Source of the DNA: Sulfobacillus acidophilus
GTDB taxonomy: Bacteria; Bacillota; Sulfobacillia; Sulfobacillales; Sulfobacillaceae
DNA length: 58,666 bases
Direction of reading: 5' to 3'
NCBI GenBank assembly: GCA_003023745.1
Contig: PXYV01000014.1
Coordinates: 1-58,666 of the forward strand
Shown piece after piece: positions 18,538 to 27,485 of the stretch. Position 1 is the stretch's first letter; the number at the start of each line of letters is the position of its first letter. The notes below the pieces were generated by a model. That model did not search any database. It was not told the origin of the DNA and saw nothing but the letters and a program-made list of their open reading frames with translations. The position numbers and the translations under genes are program-made.

Positions 18538-19023
18538 ATGCCCGAAGCCGACATACCTGCTTTTGTCCAAGAGATACAGCATTTATTTCCTCGAATTATG
18601 CGCTATTTAGAAGCGGAAGCTACGCGCGAACTAATTGGACTGGAAGTCACCCCAGGGCAAATGAACGCGCTCGTGGTCTTATACGAGCCCAAGAACCTTC
18701 CCATGGGGGAGCTGGCAGACTTGCTTGGGCTCACCGAAAGCGCCGCGACGCGTCTCGTTGACCGCCTTTTACGCATGAACCTGGTTCGGCGCGACCGCGA
18801 TGATGTCGACCGTCGAGTTGTCCGCGTGCGACTATCTTCCTACGGCCGACAACTCGCCGACTTAGTGTTCCAACGCCGTCAGGAACAATTTACACGCTTC
18901 GCCGAACGGCTCAGCCGGGACGAGCGCAGCAATTTGACACAAGGATTGACCGCGCTACTACGCGTCTTTCAGGATTTGGAGCATGAGCGTCGAGAAACCG
19001 ATCCCGCCTTTCCCGAACCCTAA
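18538..19023 (+). CDS. MarR-family transcriptional regulator
   Basis: A 161-residue winged-helix regulator. The DNA-recognition region is MGELADLLGLTESAATRLVD (about residues 56-75), followed by the wing with DRRVVRVRLSSYG. N- and C-terminal helices would form the dimer. ATG 18538 is preferred, preceded by GGGAGAGG; the frame is open another 30 codons upstream through the promoter region. It is divergent from the beta-oxidation operon, which it probably represses with release by an acyl-CoA-type ligand (inference from FadR-like MarR proteins). Confidence 0.9.
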   Translation: MPEADIPAFVQEIQHLFPRIMRYLEAEATRELIGLEVTPGQMNALVVLYEPKNLPMGELADLLGLTESAATRLVDRLLRMNLVRRDRDDVDRRVVRVRLSSYGRQLADLVFQRRQEQFTRFAERLSRDERSNLTQGLTALLRVFQDLEHERRETDPAFPEP

Positions 19024-19058
19024 CTTTTGGTTATAATAGATACGATAAAGGAGGGTGC

Positions 19059-19418
19059 ATGATGATCACCATGACCGAGGATGCAGTACAAAAAGTTCAA
19101 GAATTTATGGCGTCCAAAGATCGCTCCGATTTAGCACTACGCATCTATATTTCTAAAGGTGGATGCAGCGGGTTTAGCTATGGCATGGCACTAGATGAGC
19201 CTCAGGCCGATGATCAACGCTACGAGTTCGGTCCCGTAAAAGTTGTGATCGATCCGGGCAGTGCTCCCCTATTGGAAGGTGTAGAGGTCGATTACGTCAA
19301 CTCTCTGATGGGCGGGGGGTTTTCCATCAACAATCCCAATGCCGTCGCCTCATGCGGATGTGGTCATTCGTTTAGGACCAAGGATCAGCAAGGCGCGCCA
19401 GCTGCGTGCAGCCATTAA
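19059..19418 (+). CDS. erpA: IscA/ErpA-type iron-sulfur cluster carrier
   Basis: A 119-residue HesB/IscA-family protein that carries Fe-S clusters to client enzymes. The three conserved Cys are present: Cys36 (KGGCSGFSY) and Cys99/Cys101 (SCGCGHSF). The tail beyond residue 107 (KDQQGAPAACSH) is extra and carries one more Cys. ATG 19059 follows AAAGGAGG. It lies 35 bases after the MarR gene and may share its transcript. erpA rather than iscA is tentative. Confidence 0.92.
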   Translation: MMITMTEDAVQKVQEFMASKDRSDLALRIYISKGGCSGFSYGMALDEPQADDQRYEFGPVKVVIDPGSAPLLEGVEVDYVNSLMGGGFSINNPNAVASCGCGHSFRTKDQQGAPAACSH

Positions 19419-19436
19419 GAGAGCGTTTTCTTTTCA

Positions 19437-19462
19437 CCCCATGGTCCTCATGGGGTTTTTGT
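19437..19462. terminator. Bidirectional intrinsic terminator
   Basis: CCCCATG-GTCCT-CATGGGG followed by TTTTTG on the plus strand; the minus strand reads a CTTTT run after the stem. It lies between the converging Fe-S carrier and methyltransferase genes. Confidence 0.85.
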
Positions 19463-19463
19463 G

Positions 19464-20630
19464 TTAGGTAACTGCTAGCAATAGCCACTTCAGATAACGC
19501 GACTCGGGCAAGGCCGGAAGTACGGGATGATCCGGTGCTTGACCGCGCACTTCCAAAATGCGCACAAAGCGGTGGGCATCATGCGCTGCCGCTTGAACAA
19601 TCTCAATAAAGGCGGCCTCCGATACGTGATAGGAGCAGCTCGATGTAACCAACAACCCGCCGGAGCGAATCAGCTTGAGCCCTCGCAAGTTAATTTCTTT
19701 GTAACCGCGCAATGCCTGGGCCACGGCGTCTTTTGATTTCGTGAACGCCGGCGGGTCTAAGATGCCTAGATCGTAGTGAGCTTGGCCGCTGCTTTCGCGG
19801 CGAAGCCAGTCAAAAGCGTTTTCGTTCACAAATTGAACGCGATCGGTCACGTCATTTCGGGCCGCATTGTCCCGAGCCGTGGAAATGGCCTTCGCGTCAA
19901 TATCAATGCCGACTACGGACCGCGCTCCATGTACCGCGGCTACCAAGCCAAAGCCGCCCGTGTGACAGAAGGCGTCAAACACCCGGCAATTCGCTGCCAA
20001 GTCCGCAATGCGCCCGCGATTTGCGAATTGGTCGAGAAAATGCCCGGTTTTTTGTCCATCGACCAGGTCCACCTGTAAACGCACCCCGTGTTCTTGAATT
20101 TCCAGGGGAGAAACTAACTGCCCCCATAGCATGCGATTGGTGCGGGGTAACCCTTCGCGCTCCCGTGCGCTAAGGTCACCCTGCTCATAGATGCCCAGGG
20201 GCTTCAGATTTTCTTCAAGTGCTTGCACAATCGCACCGACGAACGGCACCAGCCCTAAGCTGGTAATTTGCACGACCAGCATGGGTCCATACTTATCCAC
20301 AATCAGTCCAGGGATTTGATCAGCCTCCGAATAGATCACGCGATAGGCATCTTGGACTATTCCCATGCGTTTTCGCCAGCGGATCGCGTCACCAACGCGT
20401 TGATAGAACAAGTCGGACGTCACCGTCTCACGTTCTCCCCAGACAACCATGCGCACGGCAATCATTGAACGCGGGTTATACAATCCTTGTCCGAGAATCT
20501 TACCGTCTGCAGTGCGCACCGTCACGATCGCGCCCGCCTGCGCATCGGATGGCTCCAACTCGGTCCGATACACCCAAGGCGACCCCTTGAGCACGCGGTG
20601 CGCACCGCGCTTTAACGTCACAACCTCCAT
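19464..20630 (-). CDS. RlmI-like 23S rRNA cytosine-5 methyltransferase
   Basis: A 388-residue SAM-dependent methyltransferase. It has an N-terminal PUA RNA-binding domain (about 1-75: KRGAHRVLKGSPWVYRTEL), a central EEHAD-like segment, and a Rossmann domain with the SAM motif FDAFCHTGGFGL (about 217), acidic GIDIDAKA, motif IV ILDPPAF (about 288) and a catalytic Cys in TSSCSYHV. This order matches RlmI/YccW, which makes m5C in 23S rRNA. The start at 20630 is favoured because AAAGGAGCGG is nine bases away; ATG 20636 is the alternative. The target base is not provable from sequence. Confidence 0.88.
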   Translation of the reverse strand: MEVVTLKRGAHRVLKGSPWVYRTELEPSDAQAGAIVTVRTADGKILGQGLYNPRSMIAVRMVVWGERETVTSDLFYQRVGDAIRWRKRMGIVQDAYRVIYSEADQIPGLIVDKYGPMLVVQITSLGLVPFVGAIVQALEENLKPLGIYEQGDLSAREREGLPRTNRMLWGQLVSPLEIQEHGVRLQVDLVDGQKTGHFLDQFANRGRIADLAANCRVFDAFCHTGGFGLVAAVHGARSVVGIDIDAKAISTARDNAARNDVTDRVQFVNENAFDWLRRESSGQAHYDLGILDPPAFTKSKDAVAQALRGYKEINLRGLKLIRSGGLLVTSSCSYHVSEAAFIEIVQAAAHDAHRFVRILEVRGQAPDHPVLPALPESRYLKWLLLAVT

Positions 20631-20918
20631 ACCCATCCGCTCCTTTGCCCATCATGCACCGGTGTCTCTGAGATCGCAAATCACCCGCCTTGTCAGTGTC
20701 TCGCTTGTCGTGCTCCCAATGCAATCACAAGATCACACGATTTTTTACCACCGAAAGTTCGCACGCTGCTGGGTTTAGGCCAGCCATGGCCTCTCGGCCC
20801 GCATTTGCTTATAAAATGAGTTTGTGTTGAATGCTAGAAAATTGGACGACCTCCGTTTTAATCGCGACCAGCGATGATTTGCAGCAGGAAATCTCTCACC
20901 GTTTGTCGAATAGTATTT
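20631..20918. other. Intergenic region upstream of the LacI gene
   Basis: No gene or tRNA seen. It contains a GGCCAGCCATGGCC palindromic patch near 20778-20791 and AT-richer DNA after 20810. No convincing promoter could be placed. Confidence 0.35.
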
Positions 20919-20932
20919 TGGAATCGATTCCA
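20919..20932. promoter_or_regulatory. LacI-family operator, perfect palindrome
   Basis: TGGAATCGATTCCA is a perfect 14-base palindrome with the central CG step typical of LacI/GalR operators. It ends one base before the ribosome binding site (TAAGGGG) of the LacI gene, so bound regulator would block its own transcription. No second copy was noticed between the LacI gene and the solute-binding gene. Confidence 0.7.
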
Positions 20933-20947
20933 TAAGGGGTTTTGTCT

Positions 20948-21952
20948 GTGGCAACCATTTCGGACGTCGCGCGAGAAGCCGGGGTATCGCGCACGACCGT
21001 CTCCAGATATTTAAACGGACAACTGAACGACTCTTCCGACAAAGCGCAGCGAATCGCCCGCGCCATTGCCGAACTTCGCTATCACCCCAATTTACTGGCG
21101 CGGTCACTAAGATCCGCAACAACGCGAAGTATTGCAGTCATTGTGCCGGACTTATCGAATCCATTTTATCCGACTCTGCTCTCGGCAATTGAAGCTCGCT
21201 TGGCCCAGCACGGTGTGCAAGTCTTTGTTGGGCAATCAGGTGATGATGCGCGCCGTGAGCCCACGATGCTGCAGGACTACTACAATCGACGTGTTGACGG
21301 AATGATATACGTATCTGCAACATCAGAACCCGATCCCGTCTTACGTCAAATCGCGAAATCGATTCCTGTTTTGATGCTGGATGAACAGGTCACCGGCTTT
21401 TCCGACGCGACGATCCGCGTCGATCATGAACGCGGAGTATACCAAGCCACAAAATATCTCTTGGATTTGGGACACCGACACGTAACCTATCTCGCCGGCC
21501 CGCGGCATTTGACAACAACTCAATTGCGTCTGCGCGGATTTGAGACGGCACTAGCTGAGCGATCGCTTACCGATGCAACTGAAGTGATCTACGGCAGTTA
21601 TACCATGGAAGCCGGCCGCCTATGGGCACAGCGCTTTCTGGAGAACTTAGAAAGAGGCCCCACGGCAGTCATTTGTGCCAATGACCTGGTCGCACTGGGC
21701 GTTCATCGCACATTGACCGAAAACGGCATCGTGATCCCCAACTTCTTAAGCATTATCGGGTTTGATGACATTTTTGTGTCTTCTTTGGTATCCCCGTCGC
21801 TTACAACCATTCGTCAACCGTTTGAGCAATTTGGTCAGGTCGTCAGCGAGCGTCTTGTGGAGGTGTTGCACGGCGGTACGCTGCGCGATTCGCCCATGAT
21901 CTTGGCGCCGGAGCTTATCGTCCGAGAATCAACCAGTCCGCCGCGACCATAA
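20948..21952 (+). CDS. LacI-family transcriptional regulator
   Basis: A 334-residue regulator. It has an N-terminal HTH (residues 2-22: ATISDVAREAGVSRTTVSRY) with the hinge helix region NLLARSLRS (about 50-58), then a periplasmic-binding-type effector domain (about 60-330) with SIAVIVPDLSNPFY, the RLRGFETAL motif and SIIGFDD near the C-terminal lobe. GTG 20948 is chosen, nine bases after AAGGGG. Autoregulation is likely given the palindrome at its start. The downstream solute-binding protein is a probable target; the effector is unknown. Confidence 0.92.
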   Translation: MATISDVAREAGVSRTTVSRYLNGQLNDSSDKAQRIARAIAELRYHPNLLARSLRSATTRSIAVIVPDLSNPFYPTLLSAIEARLAQHGVQVFVGQSGDDARREPTMLQDYYNRRVDGMIYVSATSEPDPVLRQIAKSIPVLMLDEQVTGFSDATIRVDHERGVYQATKYLLDLGHRHVTYLAGPRHLTTTQLRLRGFETALAERSLTDATEVIYGSYTMEAGRLWAQRFLENLERGPTAVICANDLVALGVHRTLTENGIVIPNFLSIIGFDDIFVSSLVSPSLTTIRQPFEQFGQVVSERLVEVLHGGTLRDSPMILAPELIVRESTSPPRP

Positions 21953-22039
21953 GTCAACCGTCGCAGTACCAACCGGGTCCCGCAAGAACCAAGGACAAGC
22001 AGCACACACGACAAAATTAGGCGAGGGAAAGGATAGACC

Positions 22040-23779
22040 GTGATGATCAAGCGAATCGGTGTCGTGACTTTAATGTTGGCAGGAAGCGTAATCTTAGCGG
22101 GATGCGGCACGACCACATCCGTGGCCAAAAGCCATAGCGGGGGTACCGTGGTCATTGCCGAGGCTCCGGATAGTCCGCCCAACTGGTTCCCACCCATCTT
22201 GAGTTCTACCGCATATACGGCAATCAACGAACAAATTCAGTATTTGCTGTACCGCCCGCTCATCTATCTCAACGCGCAAAATCAAGTCGATTATGCGAAA
22301 TCACTGGTAAAACGCATCGTCGTCACCAACAATGGCACCACCTATACCCTAACGATGAGTCATAAGTATCGATGGTCGAATGGTCGTCCGGTGACCGCCC
22401 AGGATGTCGTGTTCTTTTGGAACATTATCAAAGACGCGTCCACCCTAAAGAATTCCCCGTGGGTATACGGCGCTGCAGGTAGTGGGGGAGTTCCGAACGA
22501 CTGGAAAAGCGTCACTGCCAAAGGTCCCAACACGGTTGTGATCGTGCTTAAGAATCCATCTAACCCACAGTGGTTTATTCGAAATGGGCTAAGCCAAATT
22601 TCGCCCATTCCGGAATCGATCTGGAACAAAGACCCGCATAATCCCATTCGCGAATTGCGGTTTATTGCATCGGTCGCCAATTCACCAACCAATCCCGTGT
22701 ATCGAGTCGTTGACGGTCCGTTTCGGTTTAAGAGCTGGCAACCCAACAACTATTGGGAACTTGTACCCAATCAAGCTTTTGGAGGCCACAAGGCAAGTAT
22801 TCGAAAGCTCATCTTTCAGTATGAAACGTCATCGGCAAGCGAATTTGTGGGCTTGCGCAACGGAACCGTCAGTGTAGGCTATCTGCCCCCGTCCATGTGG
22901 GGAGCCCGCAATAAGTTGCCGGATGATGTACGTACAGCGAGCTATCTCTTTGGCATGAATTTTATGATCCCCAATTTGAGCCCTAAGGCCCCTGGCGGAA
23001 TCGGACCTGTTTTCTCGCAACTGTATGTACGGCAAGCCCTTGAAATGGGCATCGACCAGCCCGGAATCATTAAAACGCTCTATCATGGAGCTGGTGTCGT
23101 GAGTGATGGTCCGATTCCGCCCAAACCCAAAACTTCATTCTTTGATCCGGCACTGCTCCATGCCCCTTATCCATTCGACCCAGCCGCCGGAAAAGCATTG
23201 TTAGAAGCGCATGGGTGGCATGAGGTAAACGGAGTGATGACTAAACACGGGCAAAAACTAGCGTTTACCGTCACATATATGGCGGGGAGCACAACCGCCA
23301 CCCGCGTGATGGAACTGATCAAATCAGATTGGGCCCAGGAGGGCATCAGCGCGACTTTGCAGACCATGCCCATTAACGAAATTCTGGCAACGGCAGTGCA
23401 ATCCGATCCCACAAAATGGCAAATGGCCTATTGGGGAGGAGCCGGATGGACCTATCAGGTTGATTACTATCCGACAGGCGGTGAATTGTTCGCAACCAAC
23501 GCCGCGGAAAATGACAGTGGTTACAGTAGCCCAGTGTTGGATCATCTGATCCAGTCGACCTACGAATCCGGAACCCCATCGCAGATCAAAGCGCGCATGG
23601 ATGCATATCAGGTGTTTATGGCTAAAAACCTGCCGGTGTTGTGGATGCCATGGCTGCCTCAAGGCTATGCACGGATGATCGGCTTCAACGAGCACAACAA
23701 AGATGTGCGGGGTACTGTGTCAACCTTTAATCCCGTGACAAACTTTCCCTACGCTAATTACTGGACGGTAACCTCGTAA
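22040..23779 (+). CDS. Family 5 ABC transporter solute-binding lipoprotein
   Basis: A 579-residue exported lipoprotein with signal sequence RIGVVTLMLAGSVILAGC and lipobox LAGC (Cys22), anchored outside the membrane. The body is a SBP_bac_5 (peptide/nickel/oligosaccharide) protein: YLLYRPLIYLN, WSNGRPVTAQDVVF, a VRQALEMGIDQ region and a C-terminal GYSSPVLDHLIQSTYE segment are family landmarks. No permease or ATPase genes lie nearby, so it must borrow a transporter or serve as a sensor. It is 87 bases after the LacI gene and 31 bases before the GATase-like gene. Substrate not determinable. Confidence 0.9.
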   Translation: MMIKRIGVVTLMLAGSVILAGCGTTTSVAKSHSGGTVVIAEAPDSPPNWFPPILSSTAYTAINEQIQYLLYRPLIYLNAQNQVDYAKSLVKRIVVTNNGTTYTLTMSHKYRWSNGRPVTAQDVVFFWNIIKDASTLKNSPWVYGAAGSGGVPNDWKSVTAKGPNTVVIVLKNPSNPQWFIRNGLSQISPIPESIWNKDPHNPIRELRFIASVANSPTNPVYRVVDGPFRFKSWQPNNYWELVPNQAFGGHKASIRKLIFQYETSSASEFVGLRNGTVSVGYLPPSMWGARNKLPDDVRTASYLFGMNFMIPNLSPKAPGGIGPVFSQLYVRQALEMGIDQPGIIKTLYHGAGVVSDGPIPPKPKTSFFDPALLHAPYPFDPAAGKALLEAHGWHEVNGVMTKHGQKLAFTVTYMAGSTTATRVMELIKSDWAQEGISATLQTMPINEILATAVQSDPTKWQMAYWGGAGWTYQVDYYPTGGELFATNAAENDSGYSSPVLDHLIQSTYESGTPSQIKARMDAYQVFMAKNLPVLWMPWLPQGYARMIGFNEHNKDVRGTVSTFNPVTNFPYANYWTVTS

Positions 23780-23810
23780 TTTCGAACCCAATCAGGAGGT
23801 GCGCGCAACG

Positions 23811-24557
23811 TTGAAGGTGTTGTTGGCGGGCGAATCGTGGGAGTCGATATCGACGCATATCAAGGGATTTGATCAGTTCTCCTCTACTGTTTACCATTCT
23901 GGAGCGGATCCGTTAATCCAGGCGCTCACACCGATCGCGGAGGTGACGTATCTGCCAAATCACCGTGCGGCACGAGAGTTCCCCTTGTCCATAACCGATC
24001 TTTCCGCTTACGATGCGGTTATTCTCTCGGACATTGGCGCCAACACTTTGCTTTTGCATCCCGACACTTGGGAGCGCGGAGAACTAAAGCCCAATCGGCT
24101 GCGGCTATTGGCAGAATACGTCAGCGGAGGCGGTGGGTTGATTATGGCGGGAGGCTACCTGAGCTTTCAGGGATTTCAAGCCGCTGCGGGCTATGCAGGT
24201 ACGCCGCTAGAAGCCGTACTACCGGTAACCCTTTCGCGATATGATGATCGCATCGAAGAGCCGGAAGGCTTGTCCATAACCCTGCTCGATCCCAATCACC
24301 CAATTCTTCAAGGACTTCCCGGGCCATGGCCCTATTTGCTCGGCGTTAATCAGGTGACGCCCAAAGCAAACGCCACAGTCCTCGCAAAGGCCGGCGAGTC
24401 TCCGTTGCTCGTCGTCGGAACCTGCGGTCATGGGCGATCGGTTGCCTGGACCTCGGATGTGGGGCCGCACTGGTGTCCTGACGTATTCTGCCAATGGTCG
24501 GGCTATGCGCCACTATGGCAACAGATTGTTACCTGGGCGGCCGCTAAATCCGCTTAA
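23811..24557 (+). CDS. Class I glutamine-amidotransferase-like protein (PF07090 type)
   Basis: A 248-residue protein of the GATase1-like family (formerly DUF1355). The N-terminus KVLLAGESWES and internal ISDIGANTLLLHPDTW, GGGLIMAGGYLSFQGFQAAAGY and the closing AWTSDVGPHWCPDVFCQWSGY are characteristic. The usual GATase Cys nucleophile is replaced by an AGGY turn, so it may be a non-catalytic or differently acting member. TTG 23811 is preferred, nine bases after AGGAGGTG; GTG 23799 overlaps that site. It is co-oriented with the solute-binding gene, so it probably acts on the same imported compound (inference). Confidence 0.82.
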   Translation: MKVLLAGESWESISTHIKGFDQFSSTVYHSGADPLIQALTPIAEVTYLPNHRAAREFPLSITDLSAYDAVILSDIGANTLLLHPDTWERGELKPNRLRLLAEYVSGGGGLIMAGGYLSFQGFQAAAGYAGTPLEAVLPVTLSRYDDRIEEPEGLSITLLDPNHPILQGLPGPWPYLLGVNQVTPKANATVLAKAGESPLLVVGTCGHGRSVAWTSDVGPHWCPDVFCQWSGYAPLWQQIVTWAAAKSA

Positions 24558-24737
24558 GTACACAATATCTTCATATACTGCAATGAGCTAGGGCACGGAG
24601 CTTGCCATCTGCGCATCTGTGCCCTAGATTTGCGGCTAATCAGCGAAGACTGAAAAACCACCACAAGAAACAACCAAAACTTCCCGCCACGGATTCGATC
24701 CGTACCGGCCACGAACGGTCGATGTCGCATCATGTTA

Positions 24738-24766
24738 TTGAACTTTAGAGAAATTTCAACGATAAT
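24738..24766 (+). promoter_or_regulatory. Promoter of the secreted-repeat lipoprotein gene
   Basis: TTGAAC (24738-24743), a 17-base spacer, and GATAAT (24761-24766), 42 bases before the ATG at 24808. The -35 and the spacer contain the inverted pair TTGAA...TTTCAA. A GC-rich stem at 24588-24627 upstream may end the preceding transcript but has no T-run. Confidence 0.65.
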
Positions 24767-24807
24767 GCCGATGTTGTTCGTAGGGTTTCTAGCGAGAGGA
24801 GGAACAG

Positions 24808-25341
24808 ATGAAAAAATTCGCATGGGTGTTCACAAGTACGTTAGTTGCAGTCGTCAGTGCTGGATGTGGATCGACCGGCACCAGCGCGGCGGCCAGTGCG
24901 CACGCCGGGAAGACATCCGCGTCATCCATCATCAAAGTCGGGACCGCCACCATCTCGGGCCACAAGACCCAAGTGCTGGAAAACAACAAGGGCTATACCC
25001 TGTACTATTACACCAAAGACACGCCTACCCATTCCGCTTGCGATGCGAATGAGACTTGCGCCAAAATATGGTCGGCCGCCAAGGCTCATAAGGTCCCAGT
25101 CGTGGCCAGCGTTCATGGCAAATTCTCCTTGTTAAAGGGACAGATAGAATATGAGGGACATCCCCTTTACACCTATTCTGGAGACTCAGGTCCCGGCCAG
25201 ACCCATGGAGAAGGACTTTTGGGCGAATGGTGGGTAGCCACTCCTAGTTTGAAAGCCGCATCAAGTTCCCAGTCGAGTTCTAGCTCATCCGCGAGTTCGA
25301 GCTCGAGTTCAAGCTCAAGCAGCAGTTACGGGGGCTATTAA
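24808..25341 (+). CDS. Secreted lipoprotein (PF03640 type) with polyserine tail
   Basis: A 177-residue exported lipoprotein with signal MKKFAWVFTSTLVAVVSAGC and lipobox Cys20. Residues 45-150 carry the lipoprotein_15/COG4315 pattern: GYTLYYYTKDTPTHSACD, a second Cys in ETCAKIW, then GHPLYTYSGDSGPGQTHGEG and WWVATPSL. The two Cys in the middle probably form a disulfide or bind a ligand. The last 26 residues are almost all Ser and end YGGY, an unusual low-complexity tail perhaps serving as a wall-spanning or glycosylated stalk. The family's function is unknown, with redox roles suggested. ATG follows GAGGAGGAA. Confidence 0.85.
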   Translation: MKKFAWVFTSTLVAVVSAGCGSTGTSAAASAHAGKTSASSIIKVGTATISGHKTQVLENNKGYTLYYYTKDTPTHSACDANETCAKIWSAAKAHKVPVVASVHGKFSLLKGQIEYEGHPLYTYSGDSGPGQTHGEGLLGEWWVATPSLKAASSSQSSSSSSASSSSSSSSSSSYGGY

Positions 25342-25387
25342 CGTTTAAGCCACCATGTTCGTTCGTTAAAGGGAGGGAGTACATCAC

Positions 25388-25942
25388 GTGATCTGTCTCG
25401 CATGCCATCGTCCCGTGGCTGGTGACAAGCCCCGCTATTGCCCGTACTGCGGGGCACCATGGACGACCACGGTTTCTGGGGTGGTACGGCTGGTGTCGAT
25501 TATCAGGGTGATTGTGCCCATCGTGGCTCTTGCCGCCACGTTTGCGCCGTGGGTCACCGTCGGCGTCGTCATCAAAACGCGGCAATGGGACGCCTACCAG
25601 GTCGGCCCTTATACTTGGCTTTGGCTCGTAGCCGATCTAGCGGCAATTTTGGTCGCCGCTCTTTCCCTGCGCAAGCGGATCCCGTCATGGATGACTGTGG
25701 CCTGGCGCATTCTAGGCGCCGTGTCGCTTGGGGTTGGTGTGTCCGGCGTCGTCTTCGTTGGGGTATCAGCTCACGTCTCGACCTTGCTCTCTGCACCCAA
25801 CCCGCTCCGGCTGGCTTATGGCGTCTTCGTGTTTGCCATCGCCACTGCACTGTGGACGGCTATGGCCTGGTCCCCCTGGTTGCCCATCTTGGCCGCGTCC
25901 CAGTCCAAGCAACCTGCAGAGCATCGACAACCGGCACCTTAG
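25388..25942 (+). CDS. Zinc-ribbon membrane protein of unknown function
   Basis: A 184-residue protein. The N-terminal zinc ribbon has Cys3/Cys6 (CLAC) and Cys18/Cys21 (CPYC); four hydrophobic segments follow (about 33-55, 75-92, 105-128 and 140-160), with a hydrophilic, Pro-rich tail. Translation starts at GTG 25388 behind GGGAGGGAG. Many Firmicutes carry such zinc-ribbon small membrane proteins without known role. It lies 46 bases after the lipoprotein gene and converges with gltX (17 bases between stops). Confidence 0.7.
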   Translation: MICLACHRPVAGDKPRYCPYCGAPWTTTVSGVVRLVSIIRVIVPIVALAATFAPWVTVGVVIKTRQWDAYQVGPYTWLWLVADLAAILVAALSLRKRIPSWMTVAWRILGAVSLGVGVSGVVFVGVSAHVSTLLSAPNPLRLAYGVFVFAIATALWTAMAWSPWLPILAASQSKQPAEHRQPAP

Positions 25943-25959
25943 CCGACACGGCCATCCCG

Positions 25960-27408
25960 TTAGTCCACTGTCGGAATTTGGTGGCGACGGATAAGGTTTT
26001 GTGCCGTATTAATGCGCTCGACGACGGCGTCGCGACCGAGCAATGTGATCAGTTCAAACAATCCAGGCCCGACAGTTCGACCTGTGACCGCTAATCGCGT
26101 CGGATGAATCAGAGCTGCACGCTTGACATTTAGCGCTGCCGCCGTGTCATCATAAACCTGCACCAGATGATCGTGATCCCAGGGCGTTACCGTTTTGAGC
26201 CGTTTAGCCACGGCGTCCAACAAGTCAGCCGTTTGGTCCGTAAAGTGCTTAGCGACGCCCTTGGACTCGTAGCGACTGGGGGCCTCATAAAAGAAGCGCA
26301 TGTGTTCCGCCAGTTGCACCAAATTAACTGCCCGCTCCCGAGAGAGATCCACCACTGCTTCGAAATCCGGGCCTTCCGTAAGCGGATAGTCGATAAATGG
26401 ACGAACACTTTGGGCAATCTCATGCACGGACAATCTCGTCATATATTGATGATTCATCCACTCCAGCTTTTTCTGGTCATAAATGGCGGCCGTATGTTGA
26501 ACCCGATCGAGGGTGAAGGTCGCGATGGCCTCCGACAACGTAAGAATTTCTTCACCGTTCGGCGATGACCAGCCCAACAACAAGAGATAGTTGGCCAAAG
26601 CCGGCAGCAAAATGCCTTGGTCCCGATATTCCTCGACCGCGGTGGCTCCATGCCGCTTAGACACCTTGGAGCGGTCGGGGGCCAATATCATCGGCAGATG
26701 GGCAAATTGGGGAATCGGTAATCCCAGGGCCTCGAACACAAATATCTGTTTAGGCGTATTGGACAGGTGTTCTTCTCCACGAATGACATGGGAGATGCGC
26801 ATATCATAGTCGTCGATAGCCACAGCAAAATTATAGACGGGGGTGTAATCTGGTTTCATAATGACAAAGTCGTCAAATACCCGATTGTCAAAGCGCACAT
26901 CGCCCCGAATCAAATCGTGCACGACCGTCTCACCCTCGGACGGAACCTTTAAACGGACCACAAAACGCTCCCCAGAACGCGCCTGCACCTCCTGCGTCGT
27001 CAGTGTGCGGCAGCGCCCGCTATAACGAGGAGGAAGCCCCTGGGCGGCTCGGTTTTCACGATCCTGAGCCAGTTGCTCCGGGGTGCAAAAACAACGATAA
27101 GCCTTGTGCTCCGCTAATAGGCGATCGGCCATGGCTCGGTGCTGGCCTAGCCGCTCCGATACCCGATATGGACCGTAGGGACCATCATTGCGATCGGGGC
27201 CCTCGTCCCACTCAATTCCCAAGCTTTTCAAGCCGTGCATCATAGCCTGTTCGGACCCGGGAATTTGCCGAGACTGATCGGTATCCTCCACCCGCAAAAC
27301 AAACTGCCCGTCAAAGTGGCGGGCGACTAAATAATTAAACAATGCCGTGCGGGCGCCCCCGATGTGCAATGTTCCTGTTGGACTTGGGGCATAGCGCACC
27401 CTGACCAC
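25960..27408 (-). CDS. gltX: Glutamyl-tRNA synthetase
   Basis: A 482-residue class I aminoacyl-tRNA synthetase charging tRNA-Glu in the cytosol. The HIGH motif reads PTGTLHIGGAR (residues 9-19) and the KMSKS motif reads DRSKVSKRHG (near 245). The Cys pair in YRCFCTPEQ belongs to the usual zinc-finger region. Length is normal. GTG 27408 begins MVRVRYAPSP, as in homologues. Whether it also mischarges tRNA-Gln (non-discriminating) cannot be told here. Confidence 0.96.
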   Translation of the reverse strand: MVRVRYAPSPTGTLHIGGARTALFNYLVARHFDGQFVLRVEDTDQSRQIPGSEQAMMHGLKSLGIEWDEGPDRNDGPYGPYRVSERLGQHRAMADRLLAEHKAYRCFCTPEQLAQDRENRAAQGLPPRYSGRCRTLTTQEVQARSGERFVVRLKVPSEGETVVHDLIRGDVRFDNRVFDDFVIMKPDYTPVYNFAVAIDDYDMRISHVIRGEEHLSNTPKQIFVFEALGLPIPQFAHLPMILAPDRSKVSKRHGATAVEEYRDQGILLPALANYLLLLGWSSPNGEEILTLSEAIATFTLDRVQHTAAIYDQKKLEWMNHQYMTRLSVHEIAQSVRPFIDYPLTEGPDFEAVVDLSRERAVNLVQLAEHMRFFYEAPSRYESKGVAKHFTDQTADLLDAVAKRLKTVTPWDHDHLVQVYDDTAAALNVKRAALIHPTRLAVTGRTVGPGLFELITLLGRDAVVERINTAQNLIRRHQIPTVD

Positions 27409-27485
27409 AAAAATCCCCCTCTAGTGTTGCTTTCATCCCACTCAGTGTACAAAACGCTTTAACTACAATCAAGGCGAGGCTTGCA

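Noticed and set aside
24588..24627. CTAGGGCAC...GTGCCCTAG stem as a terminator
   Set aside because: The loop is long (22 bases) and no T-run follows, so it was not called.
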